In this document: one piece after another, positions 28,568-36,952 of the stretch
Numbering within the stretch: the first letter of the stretch is position 1
Layout of the letters: each line of letters starts with the position of its first letter
Position numbers and translations under genes: made by a program
Origin: Aerosticca soli
Lineage (GTDB): Bacteria > Pseudomonadota > Gammaproteobacteria > Xanthomonadales > Rhodanobacteraceae
Assembly (NCBI RefSeq): GCF_003967035.1
Contig: NZ_AP018560.1
Span: forward strand, 891,001-955,000
Direction of reading: 5' to 3'
Length of the DNA: 64,000 nt
The notes under the pieces: generated by a model
What the model saw: only the letters and a program-made list of their open reading frames with translations
Databases searched by the model: none
Told to the model about the DNA's origin: nothing

Positions 28568-29716
28568 GTGAACGAGGACACTGCCCAACGCTGGCAATTG
28601 CTGGCGATCGTACTGGTGATCGGCTGGCTGGTCTGGCTGCTCGCGCCGGTGCTGATGCCCTTCGTGCTCGCCGCCACGCTGGCCTATCTCGGCGATCCGC
28701 TGGCCGATCGGCTCGAACGCTTCGGGCTCGGGCGCACGCTGGCGGTGAGCATCGTCTACGTGTTTTTGCTGTTGTTGCTGGTCGGCGCGCTGCTGCTGCT
28801 GGTGCCGCTGCTGGTGCGCCAAGTGGAGAACCTGATCAACAACCTGCCGCGCTACGGCGACTGGGTCCAGCACGTGGCGCTGCCGTGGATCCAGGCCAAG
28901 CTGCACCTGGATCCGCACGTGTTCGACACCCAACGGCTGGTGGACGTGGTGCGCGAGCACTTGGGTTCGATCGGCAGCATCGCGGGCGTGGTGCTCGGCA
29001 AGGTGTCGCGCTCCTCGATCGGCGTGGTGTTGTGGCTCAGCAACCTGGTGCTGATCCCGGTGGTGGGCTTCTACCTGCTGCGCGACTGGGACCGCATGGT
29101 GGCCTACGTGGACAACCTGCTGCCGCGTTCGATCGAGCCCACGGTGGCGCATCTGGCCCGCGAGGCTGATGCGGTGCTGGGCGCGTTCGTGCGCGGACAG
29201 TTGCTGGTGATGGTGGCGCTCGGCGTGTTCTACGGCGCCGGTCTCGGCCTGGTCGGACTCTCGGTCGGCCCCTTGATCGGCATGGTCGCCGGCTTGCTCA
29301 GTTTCGTGCCTTATCTCGGCTTCATCAGCGGGTTCGCCGCCGCGATCATCGCGGTCCTGGTCCAGTACGGCGACTGGCCGCACCTGCTCCTGGTCTGCGC
29401 GGTGTTCACGCTCGGGCAGCTGCTGGAAGGCTACGTGCTGGTGCCCAAGCTGGTCGGCGACAAGATCGGCCTGCATCCGGTGGCGGTGATGTTCGCCGTG
29501 CTCGCCGGCGGCTATCTGTTCGGCTTCCTCGGCGTGCTGCTGGCGCTGCCGGCCGCCTCGGTGATCGTGGTCGTGCTGCGCTATCTCATGGAGCGCTATC
29601 GGAGGAGTGCGCTGTACACCCGCTCGGGCCGCGCCGACCCGGTGATCGCCGAGGTGGAGGTCACCGTGCGGCCGGTGCCCCCCCAGGTGCCGCCCGAGCA
29701 TCACGACGCGTCATGA
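28568..29716 (+). CDS. AI-2E / PerM-family membrane transporter
   Basis: 382 aa with about eight hydrophobic segments. Family features: FVLAATLAYLGDPLADRLER after the first helices, a long periplasmic loop with amphipathic helices, LIPVVGFYLLRDWDRM, FVRGQLLVMVALGVFYGAGL and GLLSFVPYLGFISG. The GTG at 28568 has GATGAGGA 7-8 nt upstream and is preferred; an ATG at 28535 is in frame but poorly placed. The substrate is unknown, and the AI-2 exporter name should not be taken literally. The stop overlaps the hda start by 4 nt. Confidence 0.87.
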   Translation: MNEDTAQRWQLLAIVLVIGWLVWLLAPVLMPFVLAATLAYLGDPLADRLERFGLGRTLAVSIVYVFLLLLLVGALLLLVPLLVRQVENLINNLPRYGDWVQHVALPWIQAKLHLDPHVFDTQRLVDVVREHLGSIGSIAGVVLGKVSRSSIGVVLWLSNLVLIPVVGFYLLRDWDRMVAYVDNLLPRSIEPTVAHLAREADAVLGAFVRGQLLVMVALGVFYGAGLGLVGLSVGPLIGMVAGLLSFVPYLGFISGFAAAIIAVLVQYGDWPHLLLVCAVFTLGQLLEGYVLVPKLVGDKIGLHPVAVMFAVLAGGYLFGFLGVLLALPAASVIVVVLRYLMERYRRSALYTRSGRADPVIAEVEVTVRPVPPQVPPEHHDAS

Positions 29717-30414
29717 GTGCGCAGCTGCCGCTGCTCCTGCGTTGGCCGCATCGTCAGCGCTTCGAGTTTTTTCATCCGGGCGGCAATGCCGCCGCGCTGG
29801 CGGCGGTGCGCCGCGCCGCCGAGACCGAGGGCGCGCCATGGGTGTATCTGCACGGTCCCGCCGGTAGCGGCCGCAGCCATCTTCTGCTGGCCGCTTGCCA
29901 GGCGGCCAGCGTCCAGGGACGGCGCGCCCAGTATCTGCCGCTCGGCAGCCTGAGTGAGCGGGCCGAGGCGCTGCGCGGCAGCGCCGGGGCGGAGCTGCTG
30001 GCGCTGGACGAGCTGGAGCATGTCGCCGGGGATCGCGCCGCCGAGCACGCCCTGTTCGACCTCTACAACGCGACCCGGGCCGCCGGTGGCTGCCTGCTGT
30101 TCGCCGCCGCCGCCGCGCCGGCGGGCCTGGGCATCGAGCTGCCCGACCTGCGTTCGCGGCTCGGCGCCTGTGTGCGTTTCTTGCTGCAGCCGCTGGACGA
30201 GCCGGCGCGGCGCGAGGTGGTGCGCCGCTACGCCGCCGAACGTGGCCTGCACCTGGACGCCGCCGTGCTCGACTGGCTGTTCGTCCACGAGAGCCGCGAG
30301 CTCGATGCCCTGTTCGGGCTGCTCGACCGGCTCGACCGCGCCTCGCTCGCCGCCCGGCGCCGCGTCACCGTGCCGTTCCTGCGTGATTGGCTGCGCCGCT
30401 CGACCGGGGCCTGA
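29713..30414 (+). CDS. hda: DnaA regulatory inactivator Hda
   Basis: 233 aa. DnaA-like AAA+ protein without the DNA-binding domain, which promotes ATP hydrolysis on DnaA bound to the sliding clamp. N-terminal clamp-binding stretch AQLPLLLRW (QLPL-type), Walker A HGPAGSGRSHLLLA (Arg where Lys is followed by Ser/Thr in most P-loops), Walker B LLALDELEHVAG, sensor I CLLFAAAAAP. The ATGA overlap with the upstream permease fixes the start. About 210 bp without a gene follow. Confidence 0.9.
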   Translation: MSAQLPLLLRWPHRQRFEFFHPGGNAAALAAVRRAAETEGAPWVYLHGPAGSGRSHLLLAACQAASVQGRRAQYLPLGSLSERAEALRGSAGAELLALDELEHVAGDRAAEHALFDLYNATRAAGGCLLFAAAAAPAGLGIELPDLRSRLGACVRFLLQPLDEPARREVVRRYAAERGLHLDAAVLDWLFVHESRELDALFGLLDRLDRASLAARRRVTVPFLRDWLRRSTGA

Positions 30415-30627
30415 TGCCGCGTCTGGCAGCCGTGGCATGTCGGGCGGGCCGAGCCGTGTCGTCGCGGACGGTGCCGGTTTTATGGCTGCGGCGATTGACC
30501 GTGACCGCCGCGGCGTAAGGAATCGCGGCCCGATCGTGGCATGGCCAGTCCGTGCGGCGCGTGCCTTGGTTATCATGGCGGCCTTCGCATCGACCGCCGT
30601 CGCCCGCCATCCCTTCAAGGAGTGCCC

Positions 30628-32340
30628 ATGTCCGATTCCAAAGAAGTTCGCGTCCCCGACATTGGCGGTTATCACGATGTGCCGGTGATCGAGGTGCTGG
30701 TCAAGCCCGGCGACCGGGTGGAGAAGGACCAGGGGCTCATCACCCTGGAGTCGGACAAGGCGACCATGGAAGTCCCCGCGCCGTTCGCCGGCGTGGTCAA
30801 GGAGCTCAAGGTCAAGGTGGGCGACACGGTGTCCGAAGGCAGCGTGATCGCCATCGTCGAAGCGGCCGCCGAGGCCGGTGCGGCTTCCTCCGGCGAGCGG
30901 AGCGAGCAGGCATCGCCGGCCAAGCCCGCCGCACCGCCGGCGGCGGCGAATCCGCCTGCGCAGGCAGCGCCGGAGCCAGCGCGCGAGGTGGCCTCCTCGG
31001 CGCCATCGGCCCTGCGCGAAGTGCGCGTGCCGGACTTGAGCGGCCATGACCACGTGCCGGTGATCGAGGTGCTGGTCAAGCCCGGCGACCGGGTGGAAAA
31101 GGACCAGGGGCTCATCACCCTGGAGTCGGACAAGGCGACCATGGAAGTCCCCGCGCCGTTCGCCGGCGTGGTCAAGGAGCTCAAGGTCAAGGTGGGCGAC
31201 GAGCTTTCCGCCGGCGATCTCATCGCGCTGCTCGAGGCGCAAGGAGCGGAGGCCGCGCCGTCCGTCGCTTCGTCGACCACGCATCCGCAGCCGGAAGCGG
31301 CGGCGCAGGTGGAGGAGAAACCGCAGCCGCTCGGCGGCCGCGCGGTGCTCCCCGGCAATGCGCCGGAGGGCGACCTGCCGCCACAGATCCGTCCGCCCAT
31401 CGACGCCAAGATCGTGATGCCGGGCGATGCGCCCTACGCCACGCCGGCGGTGCGCGCCTTCGCCCGCGAGCTGGGCGTGGACATCCGCCAGGTGAAGGGT
31501 TCCGGCCGCGGCGGCCGCATCCTGCGCGAGGACGTCGCCGCCTACGTCAAGCACGCGCTCGCCGCCGGCGCGCGGCCGGTGCAGGGCGCGCAGGTGTCGG
31601 CCGGTGGTCTCAATCTGCTGCCGTGGCCGAAGGTGGACTTCGCCAAGTTCGGCCCGATCGAGGAAAAGCCGCTCTCGCGCATCCAGAAGATTTCCGGCGC
31701 CAACCTCGCCCGCAACTGGGTGATGATCCCGCACGTCACCCAGCACGAGGAGGCCGACATCACCGAGCTGGAAGCCTTCCGCAAGCAGCTCGGCGCGGAG
31801 CACAAGGAGCTCAAGATCACTCCGCTGGTGTTCCAGATGAAGGCGGCGGTGGCGGCGCTGAAGGCCTTTCCGCAGTTCAACGCCTCGCTGGACGAGTCCG
31901 GCGAGAAGCTGATCCTCAAGAAGTATTTCCACATCGGCATCGCGGTGGATACGCCCGACGGGCTGGTGGTGCCGGTGATCCGCGACGTCGACAAGAAGGG
32001 GCTGCTCGATCTCGCCCGCGAGCTGGCTGAAATCTCCAAGAAGGCGCGCGAGAAGAAGCTCGGGCCCAACGAGATGTCCGGCGGTTGCTTTTCCATCTCC
32101 TCGCTCGGCGGCATCGGCGGCACCGCGTTCACGCCGATCGTCAACGCGCCGGAAGTGGCCATCCTGGGCGTCTCCAAAGCGCAGATGAAGCCGGTCTGGA
32201 ACGGCAGCGAGTTCGTGCCGCGACTGATGCTGCCGCTGTCGCTCTCCTACGACCATCGCGTGATCGACGGCGCGCTCGCCGCGCGCTTTGCCGCCTTCCT
32301 CGCGCGTCAGCTCGGCGACATCCGTCGTCTGCTGCTCTGA
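30628..32340 (+). CDS. aceF: pyruvate dehydrogenase E2 (dihydrolipoyllysine acetyltransferase)
   Basis: 570 aa. Two lipoyl domains (about residues 5-78 and 130-203, each with the lipoylated Lys in SDKATMEVP), Ala/Pro linkers, a peripheral subunit-binding domain ([28 protein letters not shown]) and the acetyltransferase core with the catalytic SYDHRVIDG. The start at 30628 follows CAAGGAG. A TATCAT box at 30571-30576 may be the promoter. aceE is not adjacent, so the E1 gene must be elsewhere. The DNA of the two lipoyl domains is almost identical over 147 bp. Confidence 0.97.
   Translation: MSDSKEVRVPDIGGYHDVPVIEVLVKPGDRVEKDQGLITLESDKATMEVPAPFAGVVKELKVKVGDTVSEGSVIAIVEAAAEAGAASSGERSEQASPAKPAAPPAAANPPAQAAPEPAREVASSAPSALREVRVPDLSGHDHVPVIEVLVKPGDRVEKDQGLITLESDKATMEVPAPFAGVVKELKVKVGDELSAGDLIALLEAQGAEAAPSVASSTTHPQPEAAAQVEEKPQPLGGRAVLPGNAPEGDLPPQIRPPIDAKIVMPGDAPYATPAVRAFARELGVDIRQVKGSGRGGRILREDVAAYVKHALAAGARPVQGAQVSAGGLNLLPWPKVDFAKFGPIEEKPLSRIQKISGANLARNWVMIPHVTQHEEADITELEAFRKQLGAEHKELKITPLVFQMKAAVAALKAFPQFNASLDESGEKLILKKYFHIGIAVDTPDGLVVPVIRDVDKKGLLDLARELAEISKKAREKKLGPNEMSGGCFSISSLGGIGGTAFTPIVNAPEVAILGVSKAQMKPVWNGSEFVPRLMLPLSLSYDHRVIDGALAARFAAFLARQLGDIRRLLL
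30679..30825 (+). repeat. lipoyl-domain direct repeat, copy 1
   Basis: 147-bp segment coding for most of the first lipoyl domain of aceF. It matches 31054-31200 at every base but one (a synonymous GAG/GAA). The two copies are 375 bp apart, in frame. Confidence 0.95.
31054..31200 (+). repeat. lipoyl-domain direct repeat, copy 2
   Basis: Second copy of the 147-bp repeat inside aceF. The bases just before it have diverged (GACTTGAGCGGCCATGACCA against the first copy's GACATTGGCGGTTATCACGA), so the near-identity ends sharply. Confidence 0.95.
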
Positions 32341-32450
32341 GTGGGCTCGTCATGCCGTGCCAGGCGTCCGGCGCCGGCGTCGTGGCCAGCAGGTCGCCCG
32401 CGCTCGCCTGGGCTGGCGTGCCGGGCAGGGCCGGGCATAGCCGGCCGGCC

Positions 32451-33575
32451 ATGAGCGGTCTGGCGTGGGCCCTGCTGCCTGGTGCGGCCGACCGCGAGGA
32501 CCGCGTGGCGCCGCTTTCCGGGCTCGGTCGCGCCGTGCCCGCGGGCTGGCATCGCAGCGTGCGGGAATTCAACGCATGGATGGACACCCGCCTGCTCACC
32601 GTGAGCGGTATCGATGTTACGGTCGGGTCGTTGCTTGCCGCGCTGCTGGTGCTGGCCGTCTTCCTGGCCGCCTCGTTCATCGTCCGTCGTGTGCTGCGCC
32701 GCTATGCGCTCTCTCACGACGACATCAACCAGTCGGCCATCTATACCGTCGAGCGGCTGACCCATTACGTCCTGCTGATCGTCGGCGTGCTGCTCGCACT
32801 CAATGCCACCGGCATCCCGATCACCCGTTTCGCGGTGCTGGCCGGCGCCATTGGCGTGGGGCTGGGGTTTGGTCTGCAGGCGATCTTCAACAATTTCGTT
32901 TCCGGCTTGATCCTGTTGTTCGACCGCAGCCTCAAGATCGGTGATTTCGTCGAGCTGGCTTCCGGCGTGCATGGCCACGTCCGCGACATCTACATCCGCG
33001 CGACCCGCATCACCACCAATGACGCCATCGACATCCTGGTGCCCAATTCCGAGTTCGTCAGCGGGCGCGTGGTCAACTGGACCTGGCGGCGCGAGGTTTC
33101 GCGCAGGCTCAAGGTCCCCTTTGCGGTCGCCTATGGCACCGACAAGGAGCGGGTCAAGCAGGCGGCCCTGGAAGCGGCCGCCGAGGTGCCTTTCACCCTG
33201 CGGCTGGACGGACCGCGCGCGCCGCAGGTCTGGCTCACCGGTTTTGGCGACTCCGCGCTGCAATTCTCGCTGGTGGTATGGCTGACCGCCGAGGCCACGC
33301 GACGTCCGGGCGCGGTCACCGCGGCCTATTACTGGGCGTTGCACTCGGCGCTGGAACGCCACGGCATCGCGCTGCCGCTGTTGCGGCGCGACCTGCACAT
33401 CAAGTCCTGGAGCCAGCCGGCGCAGGACGAGGGGCAGGCACCACCCCCGCGTGGTGACGCCGGCATGCACGCCGCGCGCGACAACGACGCGGTGCGCGAC
33501 GTGGAGCGCGACATCGTCGAAAATCCCTCTCCGCCGCCGCGGCCGGTCGATCCCCGGCCCCGGCGCCGAACATGA
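32451..33575 (+). CDS. MscS-family mechanosensitive channel
   Basis: 374 aa from the ATG at 32451. Hydrophobic helices around residues 55-80, 95-115 and 120-145; the pore helix FAVLAGAIGVGLGFGLQAIF has the Gly/Ala packing pattern of MscS TM3. Next is the conserved NNFVSGLILLFDRSLKIGDF, then the beta domain and C-terminal alpha/beta domain, and a polar Pro/Asp/Arg tail. The start is uncertain: ATG codons at 32352, 32451 and 32577 are all in frame and only the last is needed for the full channel. It sits between the E2 and E3 genes of pyruvate dehydrogenase, 23 bp before lpdA. Confidence 0.87.
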   Translation: MSGLAWALLPGAADREDRVAPLSGLGRAVPAGWHRSVREFNAWMDTRLLTVSGIDVTVGSLLAALLVLAVFLAASFIVRRVLRRYALSHDDINQSAIYTVERLTHYVLLIVGVLLALNATGIPITRFAVLAGAIGVGLGFGLQAIFNNFVSGLILLFDRSLKIGDFVELASGVHGHVRDIYIRATRITTNDAIDILVPNSEFVSGRVVNWTWRREVSRRLKVPFAVAYGTDKERVKQAALEAAAEVPFTLRLDGPRAPQVWLTGFGDSALQFSLVVWLTAEATRRPGAVTAAYYWALHSALERHGIALPLLRRDLHIKSWSQPAQDEGQAPPPRGDAGMHAARDNDAVRDVERDIVENPSPPPRPVDPRPRRRT

Positions 33576-33598
33576 CTGACTTTCCGAGGAAAACATCC

Positions 33599-35428
33599 AT
33601 GGCCAACACCCTCGAGCTCAAGGTTCCCGACATCGGCGGCTACAAGGACGTGCCGGTGATCGAAGTGCTGGTCAAACCCGGCGACCGGGTCGAAAAGGAC
33701 CAGGGCCTCGTCACTTTGGAATCGGACAAGGCGACGATGGAAGTGCCCGCCAGCGCCGCCGGCGTGATCCGCGAGATCAAGGTCAAGGTGGGCGATAGCG
33801 TGTCCGAGGGCAGCGTGATCGCCGTGCTCGAGACCGCCGACGGCGCCGCGACGGCGGCTTCTCCCCGCCAGGGAGAAGGCCGGAGCGACGGGGTGGCCTC
33901 GCCGCAGTCCGCGCCCGGCGGCGTTCCGGCGGGCCCTCGCTCCGCACCCGCGACCTCTGCCGGACGGAGCGAGGGCGCGAGGTCGCCGCAGGCGGCAGCG
34001 TCATCCGGAAGGGCCGCCGACATCGAATGCGCGCTGGTCGTGCTGGGTTCGGGCCCCGGCGGTTACACCGCCGCCTTCCGTGCCGCCGATCTCGGCGTCG
34101 ACACCGTGCTGGTCGAGCGTTACGCCACGCTTGGTGGCGTCTGCCTCAACGTCGGCTGCATTCCGTCCAAGGCGCTGCTGCACGCCGCCGAGGTGATCGA
34201 CGAGGCGGCGGCGATGGCCGCGCACGGCATCGACTTCGGCGCGCCGAAGATCGACCTCGCCAAGCTGCGCGACTTCAAGAACAAGGTGGTCGGCAAGCTC
34301 ACCGGCGGTCTGGCCGGCATGGCCAAGCAGCGCAAGGTGCGCACGGTGCAGGGCACGGGCCGTTTCGTCTCGCCGCATGAAATGGAAGTAAAGACGTCCG
34401 ATGGCGTCAAGCTGATCCGCTTCGAACAGGCCATCATCGCCGCCGGTTCGCAGGCCGTGCATCTGCCGGCCTTCCCCTGGGACGACCCGCGGGTGATGGA
34501 TTCCACCGGCGCGCTGGCGCTCGAGGACGTGCCCGGCAAGTTGCTGGTGGTCGGCGGCGGCATCATCGGTCTGGAGATGGCGACCGTCTACGCCGCGCTG
34601 GGCAGCGCGGTGACCGTGGTCGAGTTCATGGACCAGCTCATCCCCGGCGCCGATGCCGATCTGGTCAAGCCGCTCGCCCAGCGCCTGGGCAAGAAGCTCA
34701 AGGGCGTGCATCTCAAGACCAAAGTGGTCGAGGCCAAGGCCGGCAAGCAGGGCATCGAGGTCAAGTACGAAGGCGAGAGCATCCCCGAGACCACGCTGTT
34801 CGATCGCGTGCTGGTCGCGGTCGGCCGCACGCCCAACGGCAAGGCGATCGGCGCCGAGCAGGCCGGCGTCAAGGTCACCGAGCGCGGCTTCATCGAGGTC
34901 GACACGCAGATGCGCACCAACGTGCCGCACATCTACGCCATCGGCGATCTGGTCGGCCAGCCGATGCTCGCGCACAAGGCCACCCACGAGGCGCGCGTGG
35001 CAGCCGAGGTGGTCGCCGGCATGAAGAGCCATTTCGATGCGCGGGTGATCCCGTCGGTGGCCTACACCGATCCGGAAATCGCCTGGGTCGGCGTGACCGA
35101 GCGCGAGGCGAGGGAGAAGGGCCTGAAAGTCGGCGTGGGCAAGTTCCCGTGGGCGGCGAGCGGGCGCGCACTTGGCATCGACCGCACCGAAGGCTTCACC
35201 AAGCTGTTGTTCGACGAGGCCACGCATCGGGTGATCGGCGGCGGCATCGTCGGCCCGCGCGCGGGCGATCTGATCGGCGAGGTCGCGCTGGCGATCGAGA
35301 TGGGCGCGGAGGCGGCCGACATCGCGCTCACCATCCATCCGCATCCGACCCTGAGCGAGACGATCGCGATGGCCGCGGAGGTCTACGAAGGCACCGTCAC
35401 CGATCTGTACCTGCCGAAGAAAAAGTGA
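33599..35428 (+). CDS. lpdA: dihydrolipoyl dehydrogenase with N-terminal lipoyl domain (E3)
   Basis: 609 aa, longer than usual for E3 because it starts with a lipoyl domain (residues 1-80, Lys in SDKATMEVP) and a Pro/Ser/Ala linker of about 60 aa. The flavoprotein follows: FAD site VVLGSGPGGYTAAFRAADLG, redox disulfide GGVCLNVGCIPSKALL, NAD site LLVVGGGIIGLEMATVYAAL, YAIGDLVGQPMLAHKA and the C-terminal base region HPHPTLSET. Reoxidises lipoyl groups of E2. GAGGA precedes the ATG; an upstream in-frame ATG at 33572 is less likely. Followed by an intrinsic terminator. Confidence 0.97.
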   Translation: MANTLELKVPDIGGYKDVPVIEVLVKPGDRVEKDQGLVTLESDKATMEVPASAAGVIREIKVKVGDSVSEGSVIAVLETADGAATAASPRQGEGRSDGVASPQSAPGGVPAGPRSAPATSAGRSEGARSPQAAASSGRAADIECALVVLGSGPGGYTAAFRAADLGVDTVLVERYATLGGVCLNVGCIPSKALLHAAEVIDEAAAMAAHGIDFGAPKIDLAKLRDFKNKVVGKLTGGLAGMAKQRKVRTVQGTGRFVSPHEMEVKTSDGVKLIRFEQAIIAAGSQAVHLPAFPWDDPRVMDSTGALALEDVPGKLLVVGGGIIGLEMATVYAALGSAVTVVEFMDQLIPGADADLVKPLAQRLGKKLKGVHLKTKVVEAKAGKQGIEVKYEGESIPETTLFDRVLVAVGRTPNGKAIGAEQAGVKVTERGFIEVDTQMRTNVPHIYAIGDLVGQPMLAHKATHEARVAAEVVAGMKSHFDARVIPSVAYTDPEIAWVGVTEREAREKGLKVGVGKFPWAASGRALGIDRTEGFTKLLFDEATHRVIGGGIVGPRAGDLIGEVALAIEMGAEAADIALTIHPHPTLSETIAMAAEVYEGTVTDLYLPKKK

Positions 35429-35447
35429 CACCCGCCGGCGTGCAGCG

Positions 35448-35474
35448 AAAGGCCCGGGTCCGGCCCGGGCTTTT
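35448..35474 (+). terminator. intrinsic terminator after lpdA
   Basis: Stem GCCCGGG (35452-35458) / CCCGGGC (35464-35470), loop TCCGG, followed by TTTT. It is 24 nt after the lpdA stop. Confidence 0.8.
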
Positions 35475-35550
35475 CGTTTCGGCATCTTTTGCGGGGCGGC
35501 CCGCAGCACGATGCTCGGCGCCATCCAGCGCCGGCTATCGGGGGGCGATT

Positions 35551-36486
35551 TCAGCCGAGCGCGTAGCCGAACTGTTCCTGGAAGGCCGCGGCGAATTCGT
35601 CGTAGGTGAAGCGCTGGTTCTGCGTGCCGTGGTGCTCCACCTTGAGCGCGCCCATCAGCGAGGCCATGCGCCCGATCGTGGGCCAGTCGTAGCCCTTCAT
35701 CAGGCCGAAGATGAGCCCGGCGCGGTAGGCATCGCCGCAGCCGGTGGGGTCGACCACGTGGCGCTCGCGCGCGGCCGGGATCTGGAGCACGCCCCCTTCC
35801 GTGTGGATCAGTGAGCCGCGCGGCCCCAGCGTGACGATGTAGGCGCGCGTACGCGACGCGATCTCGGCGGCGCTCCAGCCGGTGCGCTGCTGCAGCAGCT
35901 GCGATTCGTAGTCGTTGACGATGACGTAGGTCGCAAGCCCGATCATCGATCGGAACTCATCGCCGCTGAACAGCGGGATCGCCTGGCCAGGGTCGAAGAT
36001 GAACGGCACGCCCCGCGCGGCGAAATCGCGGCAGTGCTGCAGCATGGCCTCGCGGCCGTCCGGCGCGACGATGCCGAATTCGACGTCGTCCAGATCGGCC
36101 ACGTGGTTGTGGTGCGAGCTGGCCATCGCCCCGGGATGGAAAGCGGTGAGCTGGTTGTTGTCGAGGTCGGTGGTGATGAAGCACTGCGGCGTGAACTGGT
36201 CCTCGAACACGCGCACGCCCTCCAGGCGGATACCGCAACGCAGCAGGTGCTCGCGATAGGGACCGAAATCCTGCCCGACGGTGGCCAGCGGCAGCGGATC
36301 GCCGCCCAGGAGCTTCAGGTTGTAGGCGATGTTGCCCGCACAGCCGCCGAACTCGCGCCGCATCTGCGGCACCAGAAAGGACACGTTGAGGATGTGGACC
36401 TTGTCCGGAAGGATGTGGTTCTTGAACTGGTCGGGGAACACCATGATGGTGTCGTAGGCCAGGGAACCGCAGATGACGGCTGACAT
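35551..36486 (-). CDS. PfkB-family kinase (adenosine-kinase-like)
   Basis: 311 aa ribokinase-fold kinase. Substrate region AVICGSLAYDTIMVFPDQF and EFGGCAGNIAYNLKLLGGDP; signature 2 DPTGCGDAYRAG holds the catalytic Asp, with Cys in place of the usual Ala in the anion hole. YALG-type C-terminus. Homologues in this group are commonly annotated adenosine kinase, but sugar kinase activity cannot be excluded from sequence. The start at 36486 fits the beta strand MSAVICGSLAYD; the frame continues upstream without homology. A TAACAT box (plus strand 36565-36570) may be the promoter. Confidence 0.82.
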   Translation of the reverse strand: MSAVICGSLAYDTIMVFPDQFKNHILPDKVHILNVSFLVPQMRREFGGCAGNIAYNLKLLGGDPLPLATVGQDFGPYREHLLRCGIRLEGVRVFEDQFTPQCFITTDLDNNQLTAFHPGAMASSHHNHVADLDDVEFGIVAPDGREAMLQHCRDFAARGVPFIFDPGQAIPLFSGDEFRSMIGLATYVIVNDYESQLLQQRTGWSAAEIASRTRAYIVTLGPRGSLIHTEGGVLQIPAARERHVVDPTGCGDAYRAGLIFGLMKGYDWPTIGRMASLMGALKVEHHGTQNQRFTYDEFAAAFQEQFGYALG

Positions 36487-36583
36487 GTGGGCGGCGGCGT
36501 CGGCAGAAAATGGGGCGGTTGAAGGGGCGTGACCCGAGGCTTTGCAGGCACGCAAAACCCGTACATGTTAGCCGATCGGCCTT

Positions 36584-36952
36584 TCAGCCGGAGGTGGCCT
36601 CCGTGGCCGCTTGACCGCCGGGGAGGGCAAGCCAGGCCTGCAGCCGGGCCTGGTCCTCCTCCGTGATGGCGATGATGCGGTAGCCGCTCCAGCTCAGGCC
36701 GGTGCCGACATTGCAGTCGTGCCAGAGCGCCTGCACGCCGACCTCGATGTACTGCGGCGGCCGGCCGGGATCCGGCAGGGGCACGTGGAACTGGTAGATG
36801 GCCTCCTCCCGGGGCGGCTCCGGACCGATGATCAACATGCCGGTCGCGGAGAGGTTGCCCAGGCGTCCGCGCGGTTTGCCGTCCATGAGGTCGATGACCA
36901 GGGCGGGGTCGTGCACGAGCTTGCGGGGCGCGCGGCGCTGCTCAGGACGCAT
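36584..36952 (-). CDS. PilZ-domain protein
   Basis: 122 aa, essentially one PilZ domain. The RxxxR-type c-di-GMP loop is at the N-terminus (RRAPRKLVHDPALVIDLMDG) and the second element is GRLGNLSATGMLII, close to the DxSxxG consensus with N in place of D. The C-terminal half is beta-rich (FHVPLPDPG ... YIEVGVQALW). Likely a c-di-GMP effector. Its start overlaps the DUF1631 gene by 11 bp, indicating translational coupling and a shared role. Confidence 0.82.
   Translation of the reverse strand: MRPEQRRAPRKLVHDPALVIDLMDGKPRGRLGNLSATGMLIIGPEPPREEAIYQFHVPLPDPGRPPQYIEVGVQALWHDCNVGTGLSWSGYRIIAITEEDQARLQAWLALPGGQAATEATSG

Noticed and set aside
29701-32256. 851-aa open frame on the minus strand
   Set aside because: Antisense to hda and aceF, both with complete motifs.
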